Below the pieces are notes generated by a model. The model was given only the letters and a program-made list of their open reading frames with translations. It was not told where the DNA came from and searched no databases. The position numbers were made by a program, and so were the translations under genes. A stretch of DNA of 64,000 nt from Methylocystis hirsuta. GTDB lineage: Bacteria > Pseudomonadota > Alphaproteobacteria > Rhizobiales > Beijerinckiaceae. Position 1 is the stretch's first letter; every line of letters begins with the position of its first letter. The stretch spans positions 434,001-498,000 of the forward strand of contig NZ_QWDD01000001.1 of assembly GCF_003722355.1 (NCBI RefSeq), in the 5' to 3' direction. This document shows positions 45,713 through 54,437 of this stretch, piece after piece.

Positions 45713-46078
45713 ATGTCAAATCTCTACGAGCGCCTCGGGGGCGAGAACGCCGTTAATGCCGCAGTTGAGCTTTTTTATCGCAAGGTTCTCGCGGACGGTC
45801 GCATCGCGCAGTTTTTTGACGGCGTCGACATCGATCAGCAAATCGCCAAACAGAAATCATTCCTGACCATGGCGTTTGGCGGTCCAAATAATTACACGGG
45901 AGCCGACATGCGCAATGCGCACAAGCGTCTCGTCGCGAAGGGCCTCAATGATTCCCATGTCGACGCGGTAATCGAAAATCTGAACTACACGCTCCGTGAC
46001 CTTGGCGTGCCAGATAAAGAGGTTAAGGAAGTCGCCGCGATTGCAAATTCCGTACGTGATGACGTATTGAACCGTTGA
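45713..46078 (+). CDS. Truncated haemoglobin, group 1 type
   Basis: Protein of 121 aa with the 2-on-2 globin pattern: LYERLGGENAVNAAVELFYRK start, FYRKV with the B10-region aromatic, LTMAFGGPNNYTG, and the proximal His at about 70 in MRNAHKRL. Such proteins bind haem and handle NO or oxygen. The reductase gene follows after a 4-bp gap, so the two are almost surely translated together. Possible control by the sigma/anti-sigma pair upstream is suggested by position only. Confidence 0.92.
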   Translation: MSNLYERLGGENAVNAAVELFYRKVLADGRIAQFFDGVDIDQQIAKQKSFLTMAFGGPNNYTGADMRNAHKRLVAKGLNDSHVDAVIENLNYTLRDLGVPDKEVKEVAAIANSVRDDVLNR

Positions 46079-46082
46079 TCCG

Positions 46083-47030
46083 ATGCTGAAGTTCGAGGAT
46101 CGTTCGGTCGAACTCAGGTCAGGTGAAACTGTGCTTGAGGCGCTGGAGCGTGCCGGCATCGACGCGCCTTCGTCGTGCCGGTCCGGCACTTGTCAGACGT
46201 GTCTGCATCGCGCGGTCGAAGGCGTTCCTCCGCCAGAGTCGCAAGTTGGATTGACACAGGGTCAGAAGGCGCTTGGCTTTTTTCTGCCCTGTGTCTGTTT
46301 GCCGACGTCGCCGCTGACGATTACGCGGCCGGACGACGTCGGAGCGCGTCGGGATGCAGTCATTCGAGCGATTGAGCCGCTCGCGCCGGATGTGATCCGA
46401 CTGCGTGTCGATGCAGATGATTTTGCGTATCGGCCAGGTCAGTTCCTCGAACTTGTCGCGGATGGCGATTTAAGACGTCATTACTCGCTCGCGAGCCATC
46501 CCGAGGACGATCCATTTCTCGAGATGCATATCCGACTGCATGAAAATGGCCGAATGAGCCGACGGCTTGGAGAATTCAAGCCGGGCGACCGCTTGCATGT
46601 CGCGGGTCCGTCCGGGACATGCTTTTACGAAGGCGTTCACGAGGATCAGCGCCTGCTGCTGATCGGCGCCGGGACGGGTCTCGCGCCACTCTATGGCGTG
46701 TTGCGAGACGCTCTGAAGCGGGGCCATCTCGGTCCAATCCGTCTTTACCACGGCGCGCGCAGCCGTGAGGGTCTCTATCTTGATGAAGAGCTGAAAGCGC
46801 TGAGCCGGACGTGGACGCATGTCGATTACCGGCCATGCCTGCTCGATCCAAATGCTCCGGCTGGAGGAGACGTTGCGGCGACAGCCCTGCACGCCGAGCA
46901 AGACGTCAAGGACAGCGCAATTTTTCTGTGTGGCGGCGAAAATCTGGTGAAACGGTTGAAGCGTGATTTCTTCATGCGCGGAGTCAGCATGAAAAACATC
47001 CGATCGGATGCGTTCACGCCGTCGGGGTAA
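46083..47030 (+). CDS. 2Fe-2S ferredoxin-FAD/NAD reductase
   Basis: Protein of 315 aa with three domains: plant-type 2Fe-2S ferredoxin (Cys 32, 37, 40 and 70), FAD-binding barrel (RHYSLAS near 138) and NAD(P)-binding domain (GAGTGLAPLYG near 199; CGGEN near 283). This is the layout of oxygenase reductases such as those of phenol or methane monooxygenase. No oxygenase lies nearby; the coupled truncated haemoglobin is the natural partner, so it probably supplies electrons from NAD(P)H to the haem, for example in NO detoxification. Confidence 0.9.
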   Translation: MLKFEDRSVELRSGETVLEALERAGIDAPSSCRSGTCQTCLHRAVEGVPPPESQVGLTQGQKALGFFLPCVCLPTSPLTITRPDDVGARRDAVIRAIEPLAPDVIRLRVDADDFAYRPGQFLELVADGDLRRHYSLASHPEDDPFLEMHIRLHENGRMSRRLGEFKPGDRLHVAGPSGTCFYEGVHEDQRLLLIGAGTGLAPLYGVLRDALKRGHLGPIRLYHGARSREGLYLDEELKALSRTWTHVDYRPCLLDPNAPAGGDVAATALHAEQDVKDSAIFLCGGENLVKRLKRDFFMRGVSMKNIRSDAFTPSG

Positions 47031-47382
47031 CGTTTGGCGGATCGGTATGGGGCGAAGTCGCAGCTTCAGGAATGACGTATCCGTGACGCCGCGCGCAGGT
47101 CAGCAAGAGTGGATATTCGATCCGAGCCGCCCTCGGCCTAGCGGGCGCCTTCGTGTATGGACGGACGCGGATGCGAGCGCCCGGCTGCGAAGGCGCATCG
47201 AAAAGGAAGGCGCCGCGGCCTGTGAATGTATCGCGGTCGTCATGAAGGACCGATCCCGCTTACATCGATTGGGCGACCTAGGAAAAAATCAACTCCCACG
47301 ATAGCCCGCCGAGCTGGCGTGATCTGAGCGCATCCTGGCGCTTGGGAAGGCCCCCGCGAGTTCGCGTTTTGCGGGCGCCATG

Positions 47383-47543
47383 ATGCCTTATGAGCGCAAC
47401 GTGGATCTTCCAAAGAACCTTCAGCGGCTGTTGCCGGAACACGCGCAAGACATTTATCGCGAAACCGTCAAGCACGCCTATGCGCTCCTGCCGGCTACAT
47501 CAAGACGTCGGCCGGCTGGGTGCGCCGCGACGAGACCGGCTGA
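47383..47543 (+). pseudogene. ChaB-family protein with internal deletion and frameshift
   Basis: The start MPYERNVDLPKNLQRLLPEH AQDIYRE is the ChaB N-terminus. After HAYA the family middle part (about 25 residues) is missing, and the C-terminal GYIKTSAGWVRRDETG continues in another frame to a TGA at 47541-47543. The original frame runs on as unrelated Arg-rich sequence. Probably non-functional. ChaB proteins are small and of unclear function. Confidence 0.6.
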
Positions 47544-47600
47544 GGGCCGACGACACCCAAAAGAGACAGGCGAAAATTGCCTCGATCAGGCGTTGCTTCA

Positions 47601-47897
47601 TCATGCCGCGTGATGAGTCGACGCGACGGTCAGCTTGAGGCCAAGCGCCTTGATCACTTTCAGCACCGTCGCCAGCTCGGGATTGCCGTCGCCGCTGAGC
47701 GCTTTGTAAAGACTTTCCCGCGACAGGCCCGCATCTTGGGCTATTTGCGACATGCCTTTCGCGCGAGCGATCACGCCAAGCGCATGCGCTATGATCGCGG
47801 GATCATTGCTTTCCAGCGCGTCCTCCAGATAGGCCTCGATCGCTTCGGGGCTGTCGAGATATGCCGCGCTATCGAACGCCGATGTTTTCGTGGCCAT
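47601..47897 (-). CDS. HigA-like antitoxin (addiction module antidote)
   Basis: Protein of 98 aa with a Cro/C1-type HTH (DPAIIAHALGVIARAKGMSQ, AQDAGLSRESLYKALSGDGN). It belongs to the group of antitoxins encoded downstream of RelE/ParE-like toxins. ATG with GAGGATGAG just before; a GTG two codons upstream overlaps the toxin end. It neutralises the toxin and represses the operon in the known family. Confidence 0.88.
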   Translation of the reverse strand: MATKTSAFDSAAYLDSPEAIEAYLEDALESNDPAIIAHALGVIARAKGMSQIAQDAGLSRESLYKALSGDGNPELATVLKVIKALGLKLTVASTHHAA

Positions 47898-47899
47898 TG

Positions 47900-48199
47900 T
47901 CACTCATCCTCCAATTCTGCCGCCAGTGACTTCGCCTGCGCTATGTCTCGTTCTTGGCTGCCCTTGTCTCCGCCGCACAGCAGGACCACGAGCGCCTTTC
48001 CCCGTCGCACGAAGTAGACCCTATAGCCTGGGCCGAAATGTATCCGCAGCTCGCTCACGCCTTCGCCGACGGGCGACACGTCGCCGGGGTTGCCGAGCGC
48101 CAAGCGATCAATCCTTGCGACGATCTTCGCTTTGCCGCGCTGATCTTTCAGCCCCGTTAGCCAAGCTTCAAACGCGCCGGTTTTCCGAACTTCGAGCAA
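47900..48199 (-). CDS. RelE/ParE-superfamily toxin (HigB-like)
   Basis: Protein of 99 aa, FEAWLTGLKDQRGKAKIVAR, ELRIHFGPGYRVYFVRRGKA, LLCGGDKGSQERDIAQAKSL: the addiction-module killer type. It is upstream of its antitoxin, the HigBA order. In studied members the toxin is an mRNA interferase. The set lies between a broken chaB and a broken SOS-peptidase remnant, in keeping with an accessory region. Confidence 0.9.
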   Translation of the reverse strand: MLEVRKTGAFEAWLTGLKDQRGKAKIVARIDRLALGNPGDVSPVGEGVSELRIHFGPGYRVYFVRRGKALVVLLCGGDKGSQERDIAQAKSLAAELEDE

Positions 48200-48468
48200 T
48201 AGAGCTGTATCCTATAGGCTACATGATAAAATGTCGAGAGCCAACTCGTGGCGGTTTCTGGAGGCTGTAGGAGACTCGCAGAGTGGGCGGCGAATCCTTA
48301 TCTGCGCATCCAGGCCGCTACGGGCGCCGGAGCGTGAAAGCTGTGGGCGGGCAACCGCTGCAATCAATTGCAAGCCAAGATTCGCACGCGTCATTGTGGG
48401 CCTATTTAGCGCGTAACTATCCCGTTGCGTCGCCCATGGTGGGCGGGTCCGCTACCTACTCCTGTGGC
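48200..48468. other. Gap upstream of the toxin-antitoxin operon
   Basis: About 270 bp with the presumed promoter of the toxin-antitoxin operon at its left side. No supported gene; the open frames here lack recognisable features. Confidence 0.35.
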
Positions 48469-48621
48469 CACGCTCTCTTGACGACGCGCGAGGAAATCGA
48501 TCTCTGGATGAATGCCTCTCGACGACGCGGTCAAGCCTAGCGACGGCTTGCCGCTAACGCTCTCCGGATTGTTGCGAGGGGTGAGACGAAGGGCGGAGGG
48601 AGGCCTCGCGGTCTGACGATC
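48469..48621 (+). pseudogene. SOS response-associated peptidase (YedK/HMCES-type), C-terminal remnant
   Basis: HALLTTREEIDLWMNA at 48469-48516 matches the C-terminal segment of YedK-like proteins. After a frameshift, NALRIVARGETKGG follows at about 48556-48597, also typical of that C-terminus. This second frame is open into dinB and uses the same phase as its ATG. The catalytic Cys2 half is missing. Confidence 0.55.
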
Positions 48622-49770
48622 ATGCTGGCGCCGAACGAAATCTTAGACTCGGAGAAGAGGAACGTCGAAAGGCGAGATCGCGATATCGCCGTCGCACCTC
48701 CTCAGCAACGCAAGATCATCCACATCGATATGGACGCCTTCTACGCCTCCGTCGAGCAGCGCGACCATCCGGAGCTGCGCGGCAAGCCGGTGGCGGTCGG
48801 CGGATCGCGCGAGCGCGGCGTCGTCGCGGCGGCAAGTTACGAAGCGCGAACGTTCGGCGTGCGCTCCGCCATGCCGTCGGTCACCGCGAAGCGGAACTGC
48901 CCCGAGCTTATTTTTATGAAGCCGCGCTTCGACGTCTACAAGGATGTGTCGCGGCAAATTCGTTCAATTTTCGCCGAATACACGCCGATCATCGAGCCGC
49001 TGTCGCTGGACGAGGCCTATCTCGACGTGACCGAGAACCTGAAGGGGATCGCCTCCGCGACACAGATCGCCGAGGACATACGGGCAAGAATTCGCACTGA
49101 GACCGGCCTTACCGCTTCGGCGGGCGTTTCCTATAACAAATTCCTGGCCAAGCTCGCCTCCGATTACAGGAAGCCCGACGGCCTCTTCGTCATCACGCCG
49201 AAGATGGGGCCGGCCTTCGTCGAGGCCCTTCAGGTCGGGAAATTCCACGGCGTCGGGCCGGCGACGACGACGAAGATGAACCGGCTTGGGATCGAAACCG
49301 GGCTTGACCTCAGAGCGCAGACGCTTGCTTTCCTTCAACGCCATTTCGGGAAATCGGGGTCTTATTACTATTGGATTTCGCGGGGCGTCGACGACAGGCC
49401 GGTCCGCCCTGACCGCGTGCGCAAGTCGATGGGCGCCGAAAACACCTTTGTCGAGGATCTCTTCACCTTCGCGGCGGCGCGCGCCGCGCTCCAGCCGATC
49501 ATTGAAAAAGTCTGGCGCTACTGCGAGAGCGCGGGAATACGTGGGCGCACCGTCACATTGAAGGTGAAATATGCCGATTTCCGCCAGATCACGCGCAGCC
49601 GCACGGGCGCCGCGTTGATTGCAACGCAAGCGGAGCTTGCTCGGCTCGTCTTCGCTCTGCTCGGACCCCTGTTCCCGGCGACAAAGGGAATCCGGCTGTT
49701 GGGCGTAACGCTATCGTCTCTCAGTGAAGAGCAATCGGGGCTAGACGCTCAATTCAGCCTGAGCATTTAG
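48622..49770 (+). CDS. dinB: DNA polymerase IV (Y-family)
   Basis: Protein of 382 aa: IHIDMDAFYASVEQRD near 33-48, the palm motif PLSLDEAYLDVTE near 129 with the catalytic Asp-Glu, a helix-hairpin-helix region (GVGPATTTKMNRLGI near 213) and the little-finger domain. It performs error-prone translesion synthesis. The N-terminus has about 30 extra residues before the conserved start; an ATG or GTG closer to the core is not available, so 48622 is kept. The last residues (FSLSI) do not show the usual beta-clamp binding tail. Confidence 0.93.
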   Translation: MLAPNEILDSEKRNVERRDRDIAVAPPQQRKIIHIDMDAFYASVEQRDHPELRGKPVAVGGSRERGVVAAASYEARTFGVRSAMPSVTAKRNCPELIFMKPRFDVYKDVSRQIRSIFAEYTPIIEPLSLDEAYLDVTENLKGIASATQIAEDIRARIRTETGLTASAGVSYNKFLAKLASDYRKPDGLFVITPKMGPAFVEALQVGKFHGVGPATTTKMNRLGIETGLDLRAQTLAFLQRHFGKSGSYYYWISRGVDDRPVRPDRVRKSMGAENTFVEDLFTFAAARAALQPIIEKVWRYCESAGIRGRTVTLKVKYADFRQITRSRTGAALIATQAELARLVFALLGPLFPATKGIRLLGVTLSSLSEEQSGLDAQFSLSI

Positions 49771-49905
49771 CGCTAGCCAAATCGCGCCCGACGTCAGGGC
49801 ATGCCGGTCCTCGACTCTCGCCTTACCCGCGTGTCGGTGGGAAGATCGGCGCGACTTTCGAAACCGCTGGTTACGGGCCAATTTAAAATGAATCCGCCCT
49901 AATCA

Positions 49906-51279
49906 CTACGCTTGTTCAAAGCCTGTTTTTGAGCTGATTGCGCTCAATAAAAGGATATGTTCGTCCATCTGGCTCGAAGCCTCGGCGACGTCTGCTACGG
50001 TTATCACACTTCTTGTCTGAGACAAAGCCAATAGAGCGGCATGCTTGCCGATTACCTGGCAGGAGTAAGGGAGGCCGCAACTTAGTTCCACAGCGAGCGA
50101 CAGAGCATCGTCCATTATCTCGAGTCCGCACTGCCTCCAGCGACCCACTAGGAATTCCTGTACTTTCACCGGATGAAGCGCGTCCAAGGGTATTATCCGC
50201 AAATGTCTTTGAACAGATATGTGCGCTCTCTTAAAGTGTGTTGCAGCTCTCGGCGAACCCACCAATATGAGCTTAATGTCCACAGAATTGTCGGAGACTG
50301 CCTTCATCACCTTAGCAAACTGTGCTAATTATGTATGGACTAATATTTCATCAAAGTCATCGAATACAAGCAATAAGGGCTTTTGCAAGCGGGCCAATTC
50401 GAATTCCACGTCAAGACCAGAGATATCTAGATTTTCAGATGGCGTCGACGTAATTCCCAAGCGTTCTCTGACTCTTCTTAAGACTTTATTCCAAGTTATC
50501 TTACTTGAGTTTCCACAGTTCGTGCGAACGCATGTGATTTGAGGGGCTGCTCTGCTCGCGCAGTCTAAAAAGCAGCTGACCATCGACGTTTTGCCGGTTC
50601 CCCGTCCGCCGACGATGAATGCATGCCTTCCTGGACTCGCAACGACACTGAGCAATTCTCGCAGGCTGGCTTCGCGGCCAACCAGTTCTGCTAGGGAAGA
50701 AACAGGCGTTCCAGGGGTAAATGTCTTTTCTACAGTATGTATTCTAGCGCGGATATCGTCTTGGGTTGGACCTGCTACTGAGTTTCCGGGTGGCACAGGC
50801 GTGACCTTAGCGGTATTGCGCCGCCCATAGGAGAGGCTTCGCAGCCGTCCGCATCCGCAGCGCAAAAATCGGACAATGGCCAAGCTATAGCTATTTCGCG
50901 TGCGCAGCAATGGTTTTCCCCGCGACTGCGTTGCTGCCGCAGGCAACGGAGCTACGACGCGGGACCCCGCTCCTTGAAACGGAGCAGGGCTTGGATTGCC
51001 CCCGCAATTACATGTCGGTCCCTGCCTAAGTTGGCGACGTTCTTGCATTTTCGGAAGCTCTCGCACGCCGCCGGCCGGCCAGTCCCGTTCAATATCCGCA
51101 AGCTGCCAGGCTTCCCGCGCCAGAGGTTCTCGACCGAGTGCAGCGCAAAAATGGGATTGCCGTCGTGCAGTCGAACCTGCGCTGATTTGGGTAGGCCTCG
51201 ATAAGGCGTCCGCTTCGCGACGTTCGAACGCGACAGCGATTGTTTCGCGAACGGCTTCATCAGTCACGTTCTTGGGCAT
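49906..51279 (-). pseudogene. AAA ATPase (ORC/CDC6- or ExeA/TniB-like), interrupted by a stop codon
   Basis: The two halves are in the same frame. The upstream half has LVGREASLRELLSVVASPGR, Walker A GGRGTGKTS near residue 220 and Walker B LLLVFDDFDE near 310. TAA then interrupts at 50329-50331. The frame resumes as AQFAKVMKAVSD and LILVGSPRAATHFKRAHISV (sensor region) with a winged-helix-like tail. The first 170 residues are Arg/Cys-rich and do not look like the family, so the real start is uncertain. The 3' half is clearly AT-richer than its surroundings. Role unknown; possibly tied to a mobile element. Confidence 0.65.
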
Positions 51280-51413
51280 AGCGCCTGCCCCTGGATCGCT
51301 GCGGGAACCTTGAGGCCTGTTGCGCGTTTTCAGTCAGGCACAAGTTGCGTCTTGTATATGCGCTCCGATTGACGCGGGAGCCGTTCGCAAGAGGCCGACA
51401 AGGAAACAAGAAA

Positions 51414-51665
51414 ATGGCGCTCGCAGAAAGGTTCCTCTTCACAACAAGGCCCGCCTTTCCACGAGGCAGGACGCTGGACGTCGGCAGGCTGGCTTTCGTG
51501 GCGACAGCGCTTGCGGCTGTAGCCTCTATCGTTCTCCAGATGTTTGCACTTGGCCATCCGGTCATAGCGATGTGGTTGGCGGCCGCTTTTTGTGCTTGGG
51601 CGTTTATTTTTGGGGCCGCCAGAACTTCAGAGACGCCGGGTCGCCCACGCCGAAGCGGACCGTGA
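51414..51665 (+). CDS. Small membrane protein, unknown
   Basis: Protein of 83 aa with two adjacent hydrophobic segments (LAFVATALAAVASIVLQMFA and VIAMWLAAAFCAWAFIFGAA). ATG preceded by AAGGAAAC. No family recognised and no close partner genes. Confidence 0.4.
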   Translation: MALAERFLFTTRPAFPRGRTLDVGRLAFVATALAAVASIVLQMFALGHPVIAMWLAAAFCAWAFIFGAARTSETPGRPRRSGP

Positions 51666-52145
51666 ACTCGCCTAACGTTAGAGATTTCGTCGGTCGTTTC
51701 GCCTCAACGCCGCGCAATTGTAACGACCTCTGATCACAATTATCAGGGCGTTAGTCGCCCGAGGTCTATGAGACCTGCGCCGCGCCTCGGCGGATTGCGC
51801 GCACGTATGTAAGAGAGCGCCCCCGCCGGGTATGAATGTGACGATCGTGAAGCGTCTGACTTAACCATGTGCGACGCCGCCGCGTCCGTCCAACAGCGCC
51901 CGTGCTTGGACTTATGGACAGCGCTGCGGATCTCTCTGCGCCGCCAACCTCTCCCCCCAAGGGCCTGCTGCTGGGGTGTGATGCAAAGGCGCCACTTTGG
52001 ACGTCAAAGCGCATTAGAAATTCGCTTACCGGTAACCAATCGGGATAATAAATGCATCGGGCGGTTCGATCGGCGTGCACCGTTTTGCCGCAATTGAGGC
52101 ATATTAAGTGAGGGATAAAGTTACATATTTGACGGAAAGCTTATC
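51666..52145. other. Upstream region of the exopolysaccharide cluster
   Basis: About 480 bp. Frames on both strands lack any recognisable feature. The last 60 bp are AT-rich and probably hold the promoter of the glycosylphosphotransferase gene; boxes not certain. Confidence 0.4.
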
Positions 52146-53681
52146 ATGCGCATGCACGTTCCCACGTCTAAGGCAGGCTTTTCGAAACTGGCGCCGCTTG
52201 ATGTTTTCTGGGCGATTACAGCCCCGATCATCGCTTTGGCGCTGCGCGATCCGAACTTTCTCGACGCGCGCGATTTAACGGAAGGCATTCCTGCGAGCTA
52301 TCTATATGTGCTTGTCACGATCATCTGTGCGATCCCCGCCTTCTTGGTGTTCCGGATCAGCGATGGAATGAACCATCTGTTTTCCGTTCACGACGCTTTC
52401 GCCGTTTGTGGCGCTGTCGCAGCGACGGTCGCTTCCAGCAGCCTTTTCCTGTTCGTTTTGACTCGCCTCGATGGCGTGCCGCGTTCTACGCCGCTCATTT
52501 ACGGACTGGTCCTGGGCGCTGGCTTGATTGTCGATCGGGCGATCGCGAGAGTTTATCATCAGAAGCTCAATGCGCACAAAGCAAAGCGCTGCGCCCTTGC
52601 AACGCCGCAGGACTTACGCCGCATCGTCCTGATTGGAGCCGATCGCTTTTCGGCGTTGACGATAAAGTTGCTGGAGCATCAGCGTCCGCGGACGACGCAG
52701 GTCGTCGCCGCACTTGATCCGCGAGACGCGTTAATCGGGCGAGCTATCGCTGGGGTAAAGATCGTTGGACTGGTCGAAGATTTCGAAGCCATCGTGGACG
52801 AATATGCCGTACACGGCATTGAGATCGATGAGGTCTGGCTCTCGGATGACGTTACGAGTTTGTCCGATGACACTTTAGAGAGGGTGAGCGAGCAATGTGG
52901 GGAGCGAGGGCTTAAGTTTACGCGAATCTCCGAGGCGTTGAATTTGGCGCCTTCGATCGTTCGCGCTTCCGGTGACTGGCGTAGCGATGCCGATGACGCG
53001 ATGAGACTTGGGGGTTATTTCAAGTTGAAGCGTGTTATCGAGCTCGTAGGAGCGGGCGCACTGCTCCTGGCGCTTATGCCGCTGACGCTAATTGCCGCAT
53101 ATTTGGTGCTTATCGATGTCGGCGCGCCAATCATTTTTTGGCAACAGAGAATTGGCCAAAATGGGCGTAGGTTTCTCCTCTACAAGTTCCGCACGTACCA
53201 CGCGCCTTACGATCGGCAAGGCAGAAAGATTCCGGAAGACCAGCGTCTCTCCAGAATTGGCCGCGCAATCCGCGCTGCGCGACTGGATGAAATTCCTCAA
53301 CTGTTGAACGTGCTGATTGGCGATATGTCGCTCATTGGCCCACGTCCGCTCCTCCCTCACGACCAGCCGAGCGATCCGCGCCGACGCCTCTTGGCGCGGC
53401 CGGGCATAACTGGATGGGCGCAGCTCAACGGCGGAACAATCGTGACGGCTGACGAAAAAGACGCGCTGGACATTTGGTACATCCATCACGCCTCGCTATG
53501 GCTGGATATCAAGATCGTGGTGGACACGTTCTTGTTCGCGCTCCAGGGCGGCGAGAAGGTGAATGATCGCATTTTGCAGCAGGCGATGCGCTGGCGCGAC
53601 GAGAACGCGACCGTGACGAGGTTCGTTCAGGCAGAGCAGCACGCGCCAGAGACCTTGCTTGAGGCGCGTTCTCGTTCATAG
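52146..53681 (+). CDS. Polyprenyl glycosylphosphotransferase (exopolysaccharide initiation)
   Basis: Protein of 511 aa: an N-terminal set of four membrane helices (about 20-140), a nucleotide-binding-like middle domain (RRIVLIGADRFSALTIKLLE near 160), one further helix near 298-322 and a C-terminal Bac_transf domain (FWQQRIGQNGRRFLLYKFRT, RLDEIPQLLNVLIGDMSLIG, GPRPLLP). It moves a sugar-1-phosphate from a UDP-sugar to undecaprenyl phosphate, the first step of repeat-unit assembly. The KFRT motif and the GPRP loop are intact. It is the first gene of the cluster. Confidence 0.92.
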   Translation: MRMHVPTSKAGFSKLAPLDVFWAITAPIIALALRDPNFLDARDLTEGIPASYLYVLVTIICAIPAFLVFRISDGMNHLFSVHDAFAVCGAVAATVASSSLFLFVLTRLDGVPRSTPLIYGLVLGAGLIVDRAIARVYHQKLNAHKAKRCALATPQDLRRIVLIGADRFSALTIKLLEHQRPRTTQVVAALDPRDALIGRAIAGVKIVGLVEDFEAIVDEYAVHGIEIDEVWLSDDVTSLSDDTLERVSEQCGERGLKFTRISEALNLAPSIVRASGDWRSDADDAMRLGGYFKLKRVIELVGAGALLLALMPLTLIAAYLVLIDVGAPIIFWQQRIGQNGRRFLLYKFRTYHAPYDRQGRKIPEDQRLSRIGRAIRAARLDEIPQLLNVLIGDMSLIGPRPLLPHDQPSDPRRRLLARPGITGWAQLNGGTIVTADEKDALDIWYIHHASLWLDIKIVVDTFLFALQGGEKVNDRILQQAMRWRDENATVTRFVQAEQHAPETLLEARSRS

Positions 53682-53767
53682 CATCGCGTCTGTTCTGTAG
53701 CGATTGACGACTACGCCCGCCAGCGCCGACGTTTCGGGGGTCGCCAGCGTCTAACCGCTACTCGCGG

Positions 53768-54271
53768 TCAAGAGCGCGGCGATCTGGGTTCGTTGCCTGG
53801 TGAGCGACCGCGAGTTCTCGCGGCGGCGATCGGGAGCGTTCGAACCGACCTGGCGAGTTCTTTGTCGACGTAGCGGAGAAAGTGTCGTTTGCTGGTTGAG
53901 TCTGGAAATAAAAGGTCTACCAGTTCAGTTGAATTGAGAAAGAAACGAATTGTTCGCTCATCGAGCGAATCTACTCGCGAAATGTCTTTCAAAGCTATTC
54001 GTCTGCGCCACAGCGTCGGAAAGCCAAGCCGCGGGAATAGCCTGCGTGGAAACGAAACTTTCTGCGCATGTGCGCGAATTCCGATCGCCTCGGCAAGAAA
54101 CGCCTGGGCGCTAAAAAGCGCTACGAGGCCGGAGAAGACGCGATAGTCTAGAATGACATATTGTTCACTAGGTTCGTTCAGGAAAAGCAACCATAGAATT
54201 GGTCCAACGGCGAATATTAACCAAAAAGCGCAAACCTTCCAGAATCTGATAGCCCCGCGCCCCTCAAGCAT
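53768..54271 (-). CDS. Membrane-anchored hypothetical protein
   Basis: Protein of 167 aa. Two membrane helices (about 11-30 and 44-62) are followed by a soluble part resembling a PH-like fold (KVSFPRRLFPRLGFPTLWRR, DSLDERTIRFFLNSTELVDL). AGGAATT precedes the ATG. It is lower in GC than its neighbours and points against the cluster, so it may be a later arrival. Family not established. Confidence 0.5.
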   Translation of the reverse strand: MLEGRGAIRFWKVCAFWLIFAVGPILWLLFLNEPSEQYVILDYRVFSGLVALFSAQAFLAEAIGIRAHAQKVSFPRRLFPRLGFPTLWRRRIALKDISRVDSLDERTIRFFLNSTELVDLLFPDSTSKRHFLRYVDKELARSVRTLPIAAARTRGRSPGNEPRSPRS

Positions 54272-54421
54272 AAGTAATTCCTACTACTTAAATCCGTGTG
54301 TTGATAATCGGGCGAAGGGCGTTAAAGGCGCCTGCCGTGTAGCGTTAGCTTTACGATATAAGTCATCATGACTTATAGCTTATTTTGGAAAAGTTCTAGC
54401 CTTCTTCCGTAGCGCCGTCAA

Positions 54422-54437
54422 TGCCCAGGCGCTCACG
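54422..54437. repeat. Target-site duplication, left copy
   Basis: TGCCCAGGCGCTCACG, identical to 55827-55842, directly outside the left end of the insertion sequence. Counting the shared flanking bases the direct repeat is 18 bp; with TG...CA element ends it is 16 bp. Confidence 0.8.

Noticed and set aside
47047..47304. Plus-strand frame starting MGRSRSFRNDVSV
   Set aside because: No RBS, domain or partner that I can support, although its composition is not impossible for a small protein.
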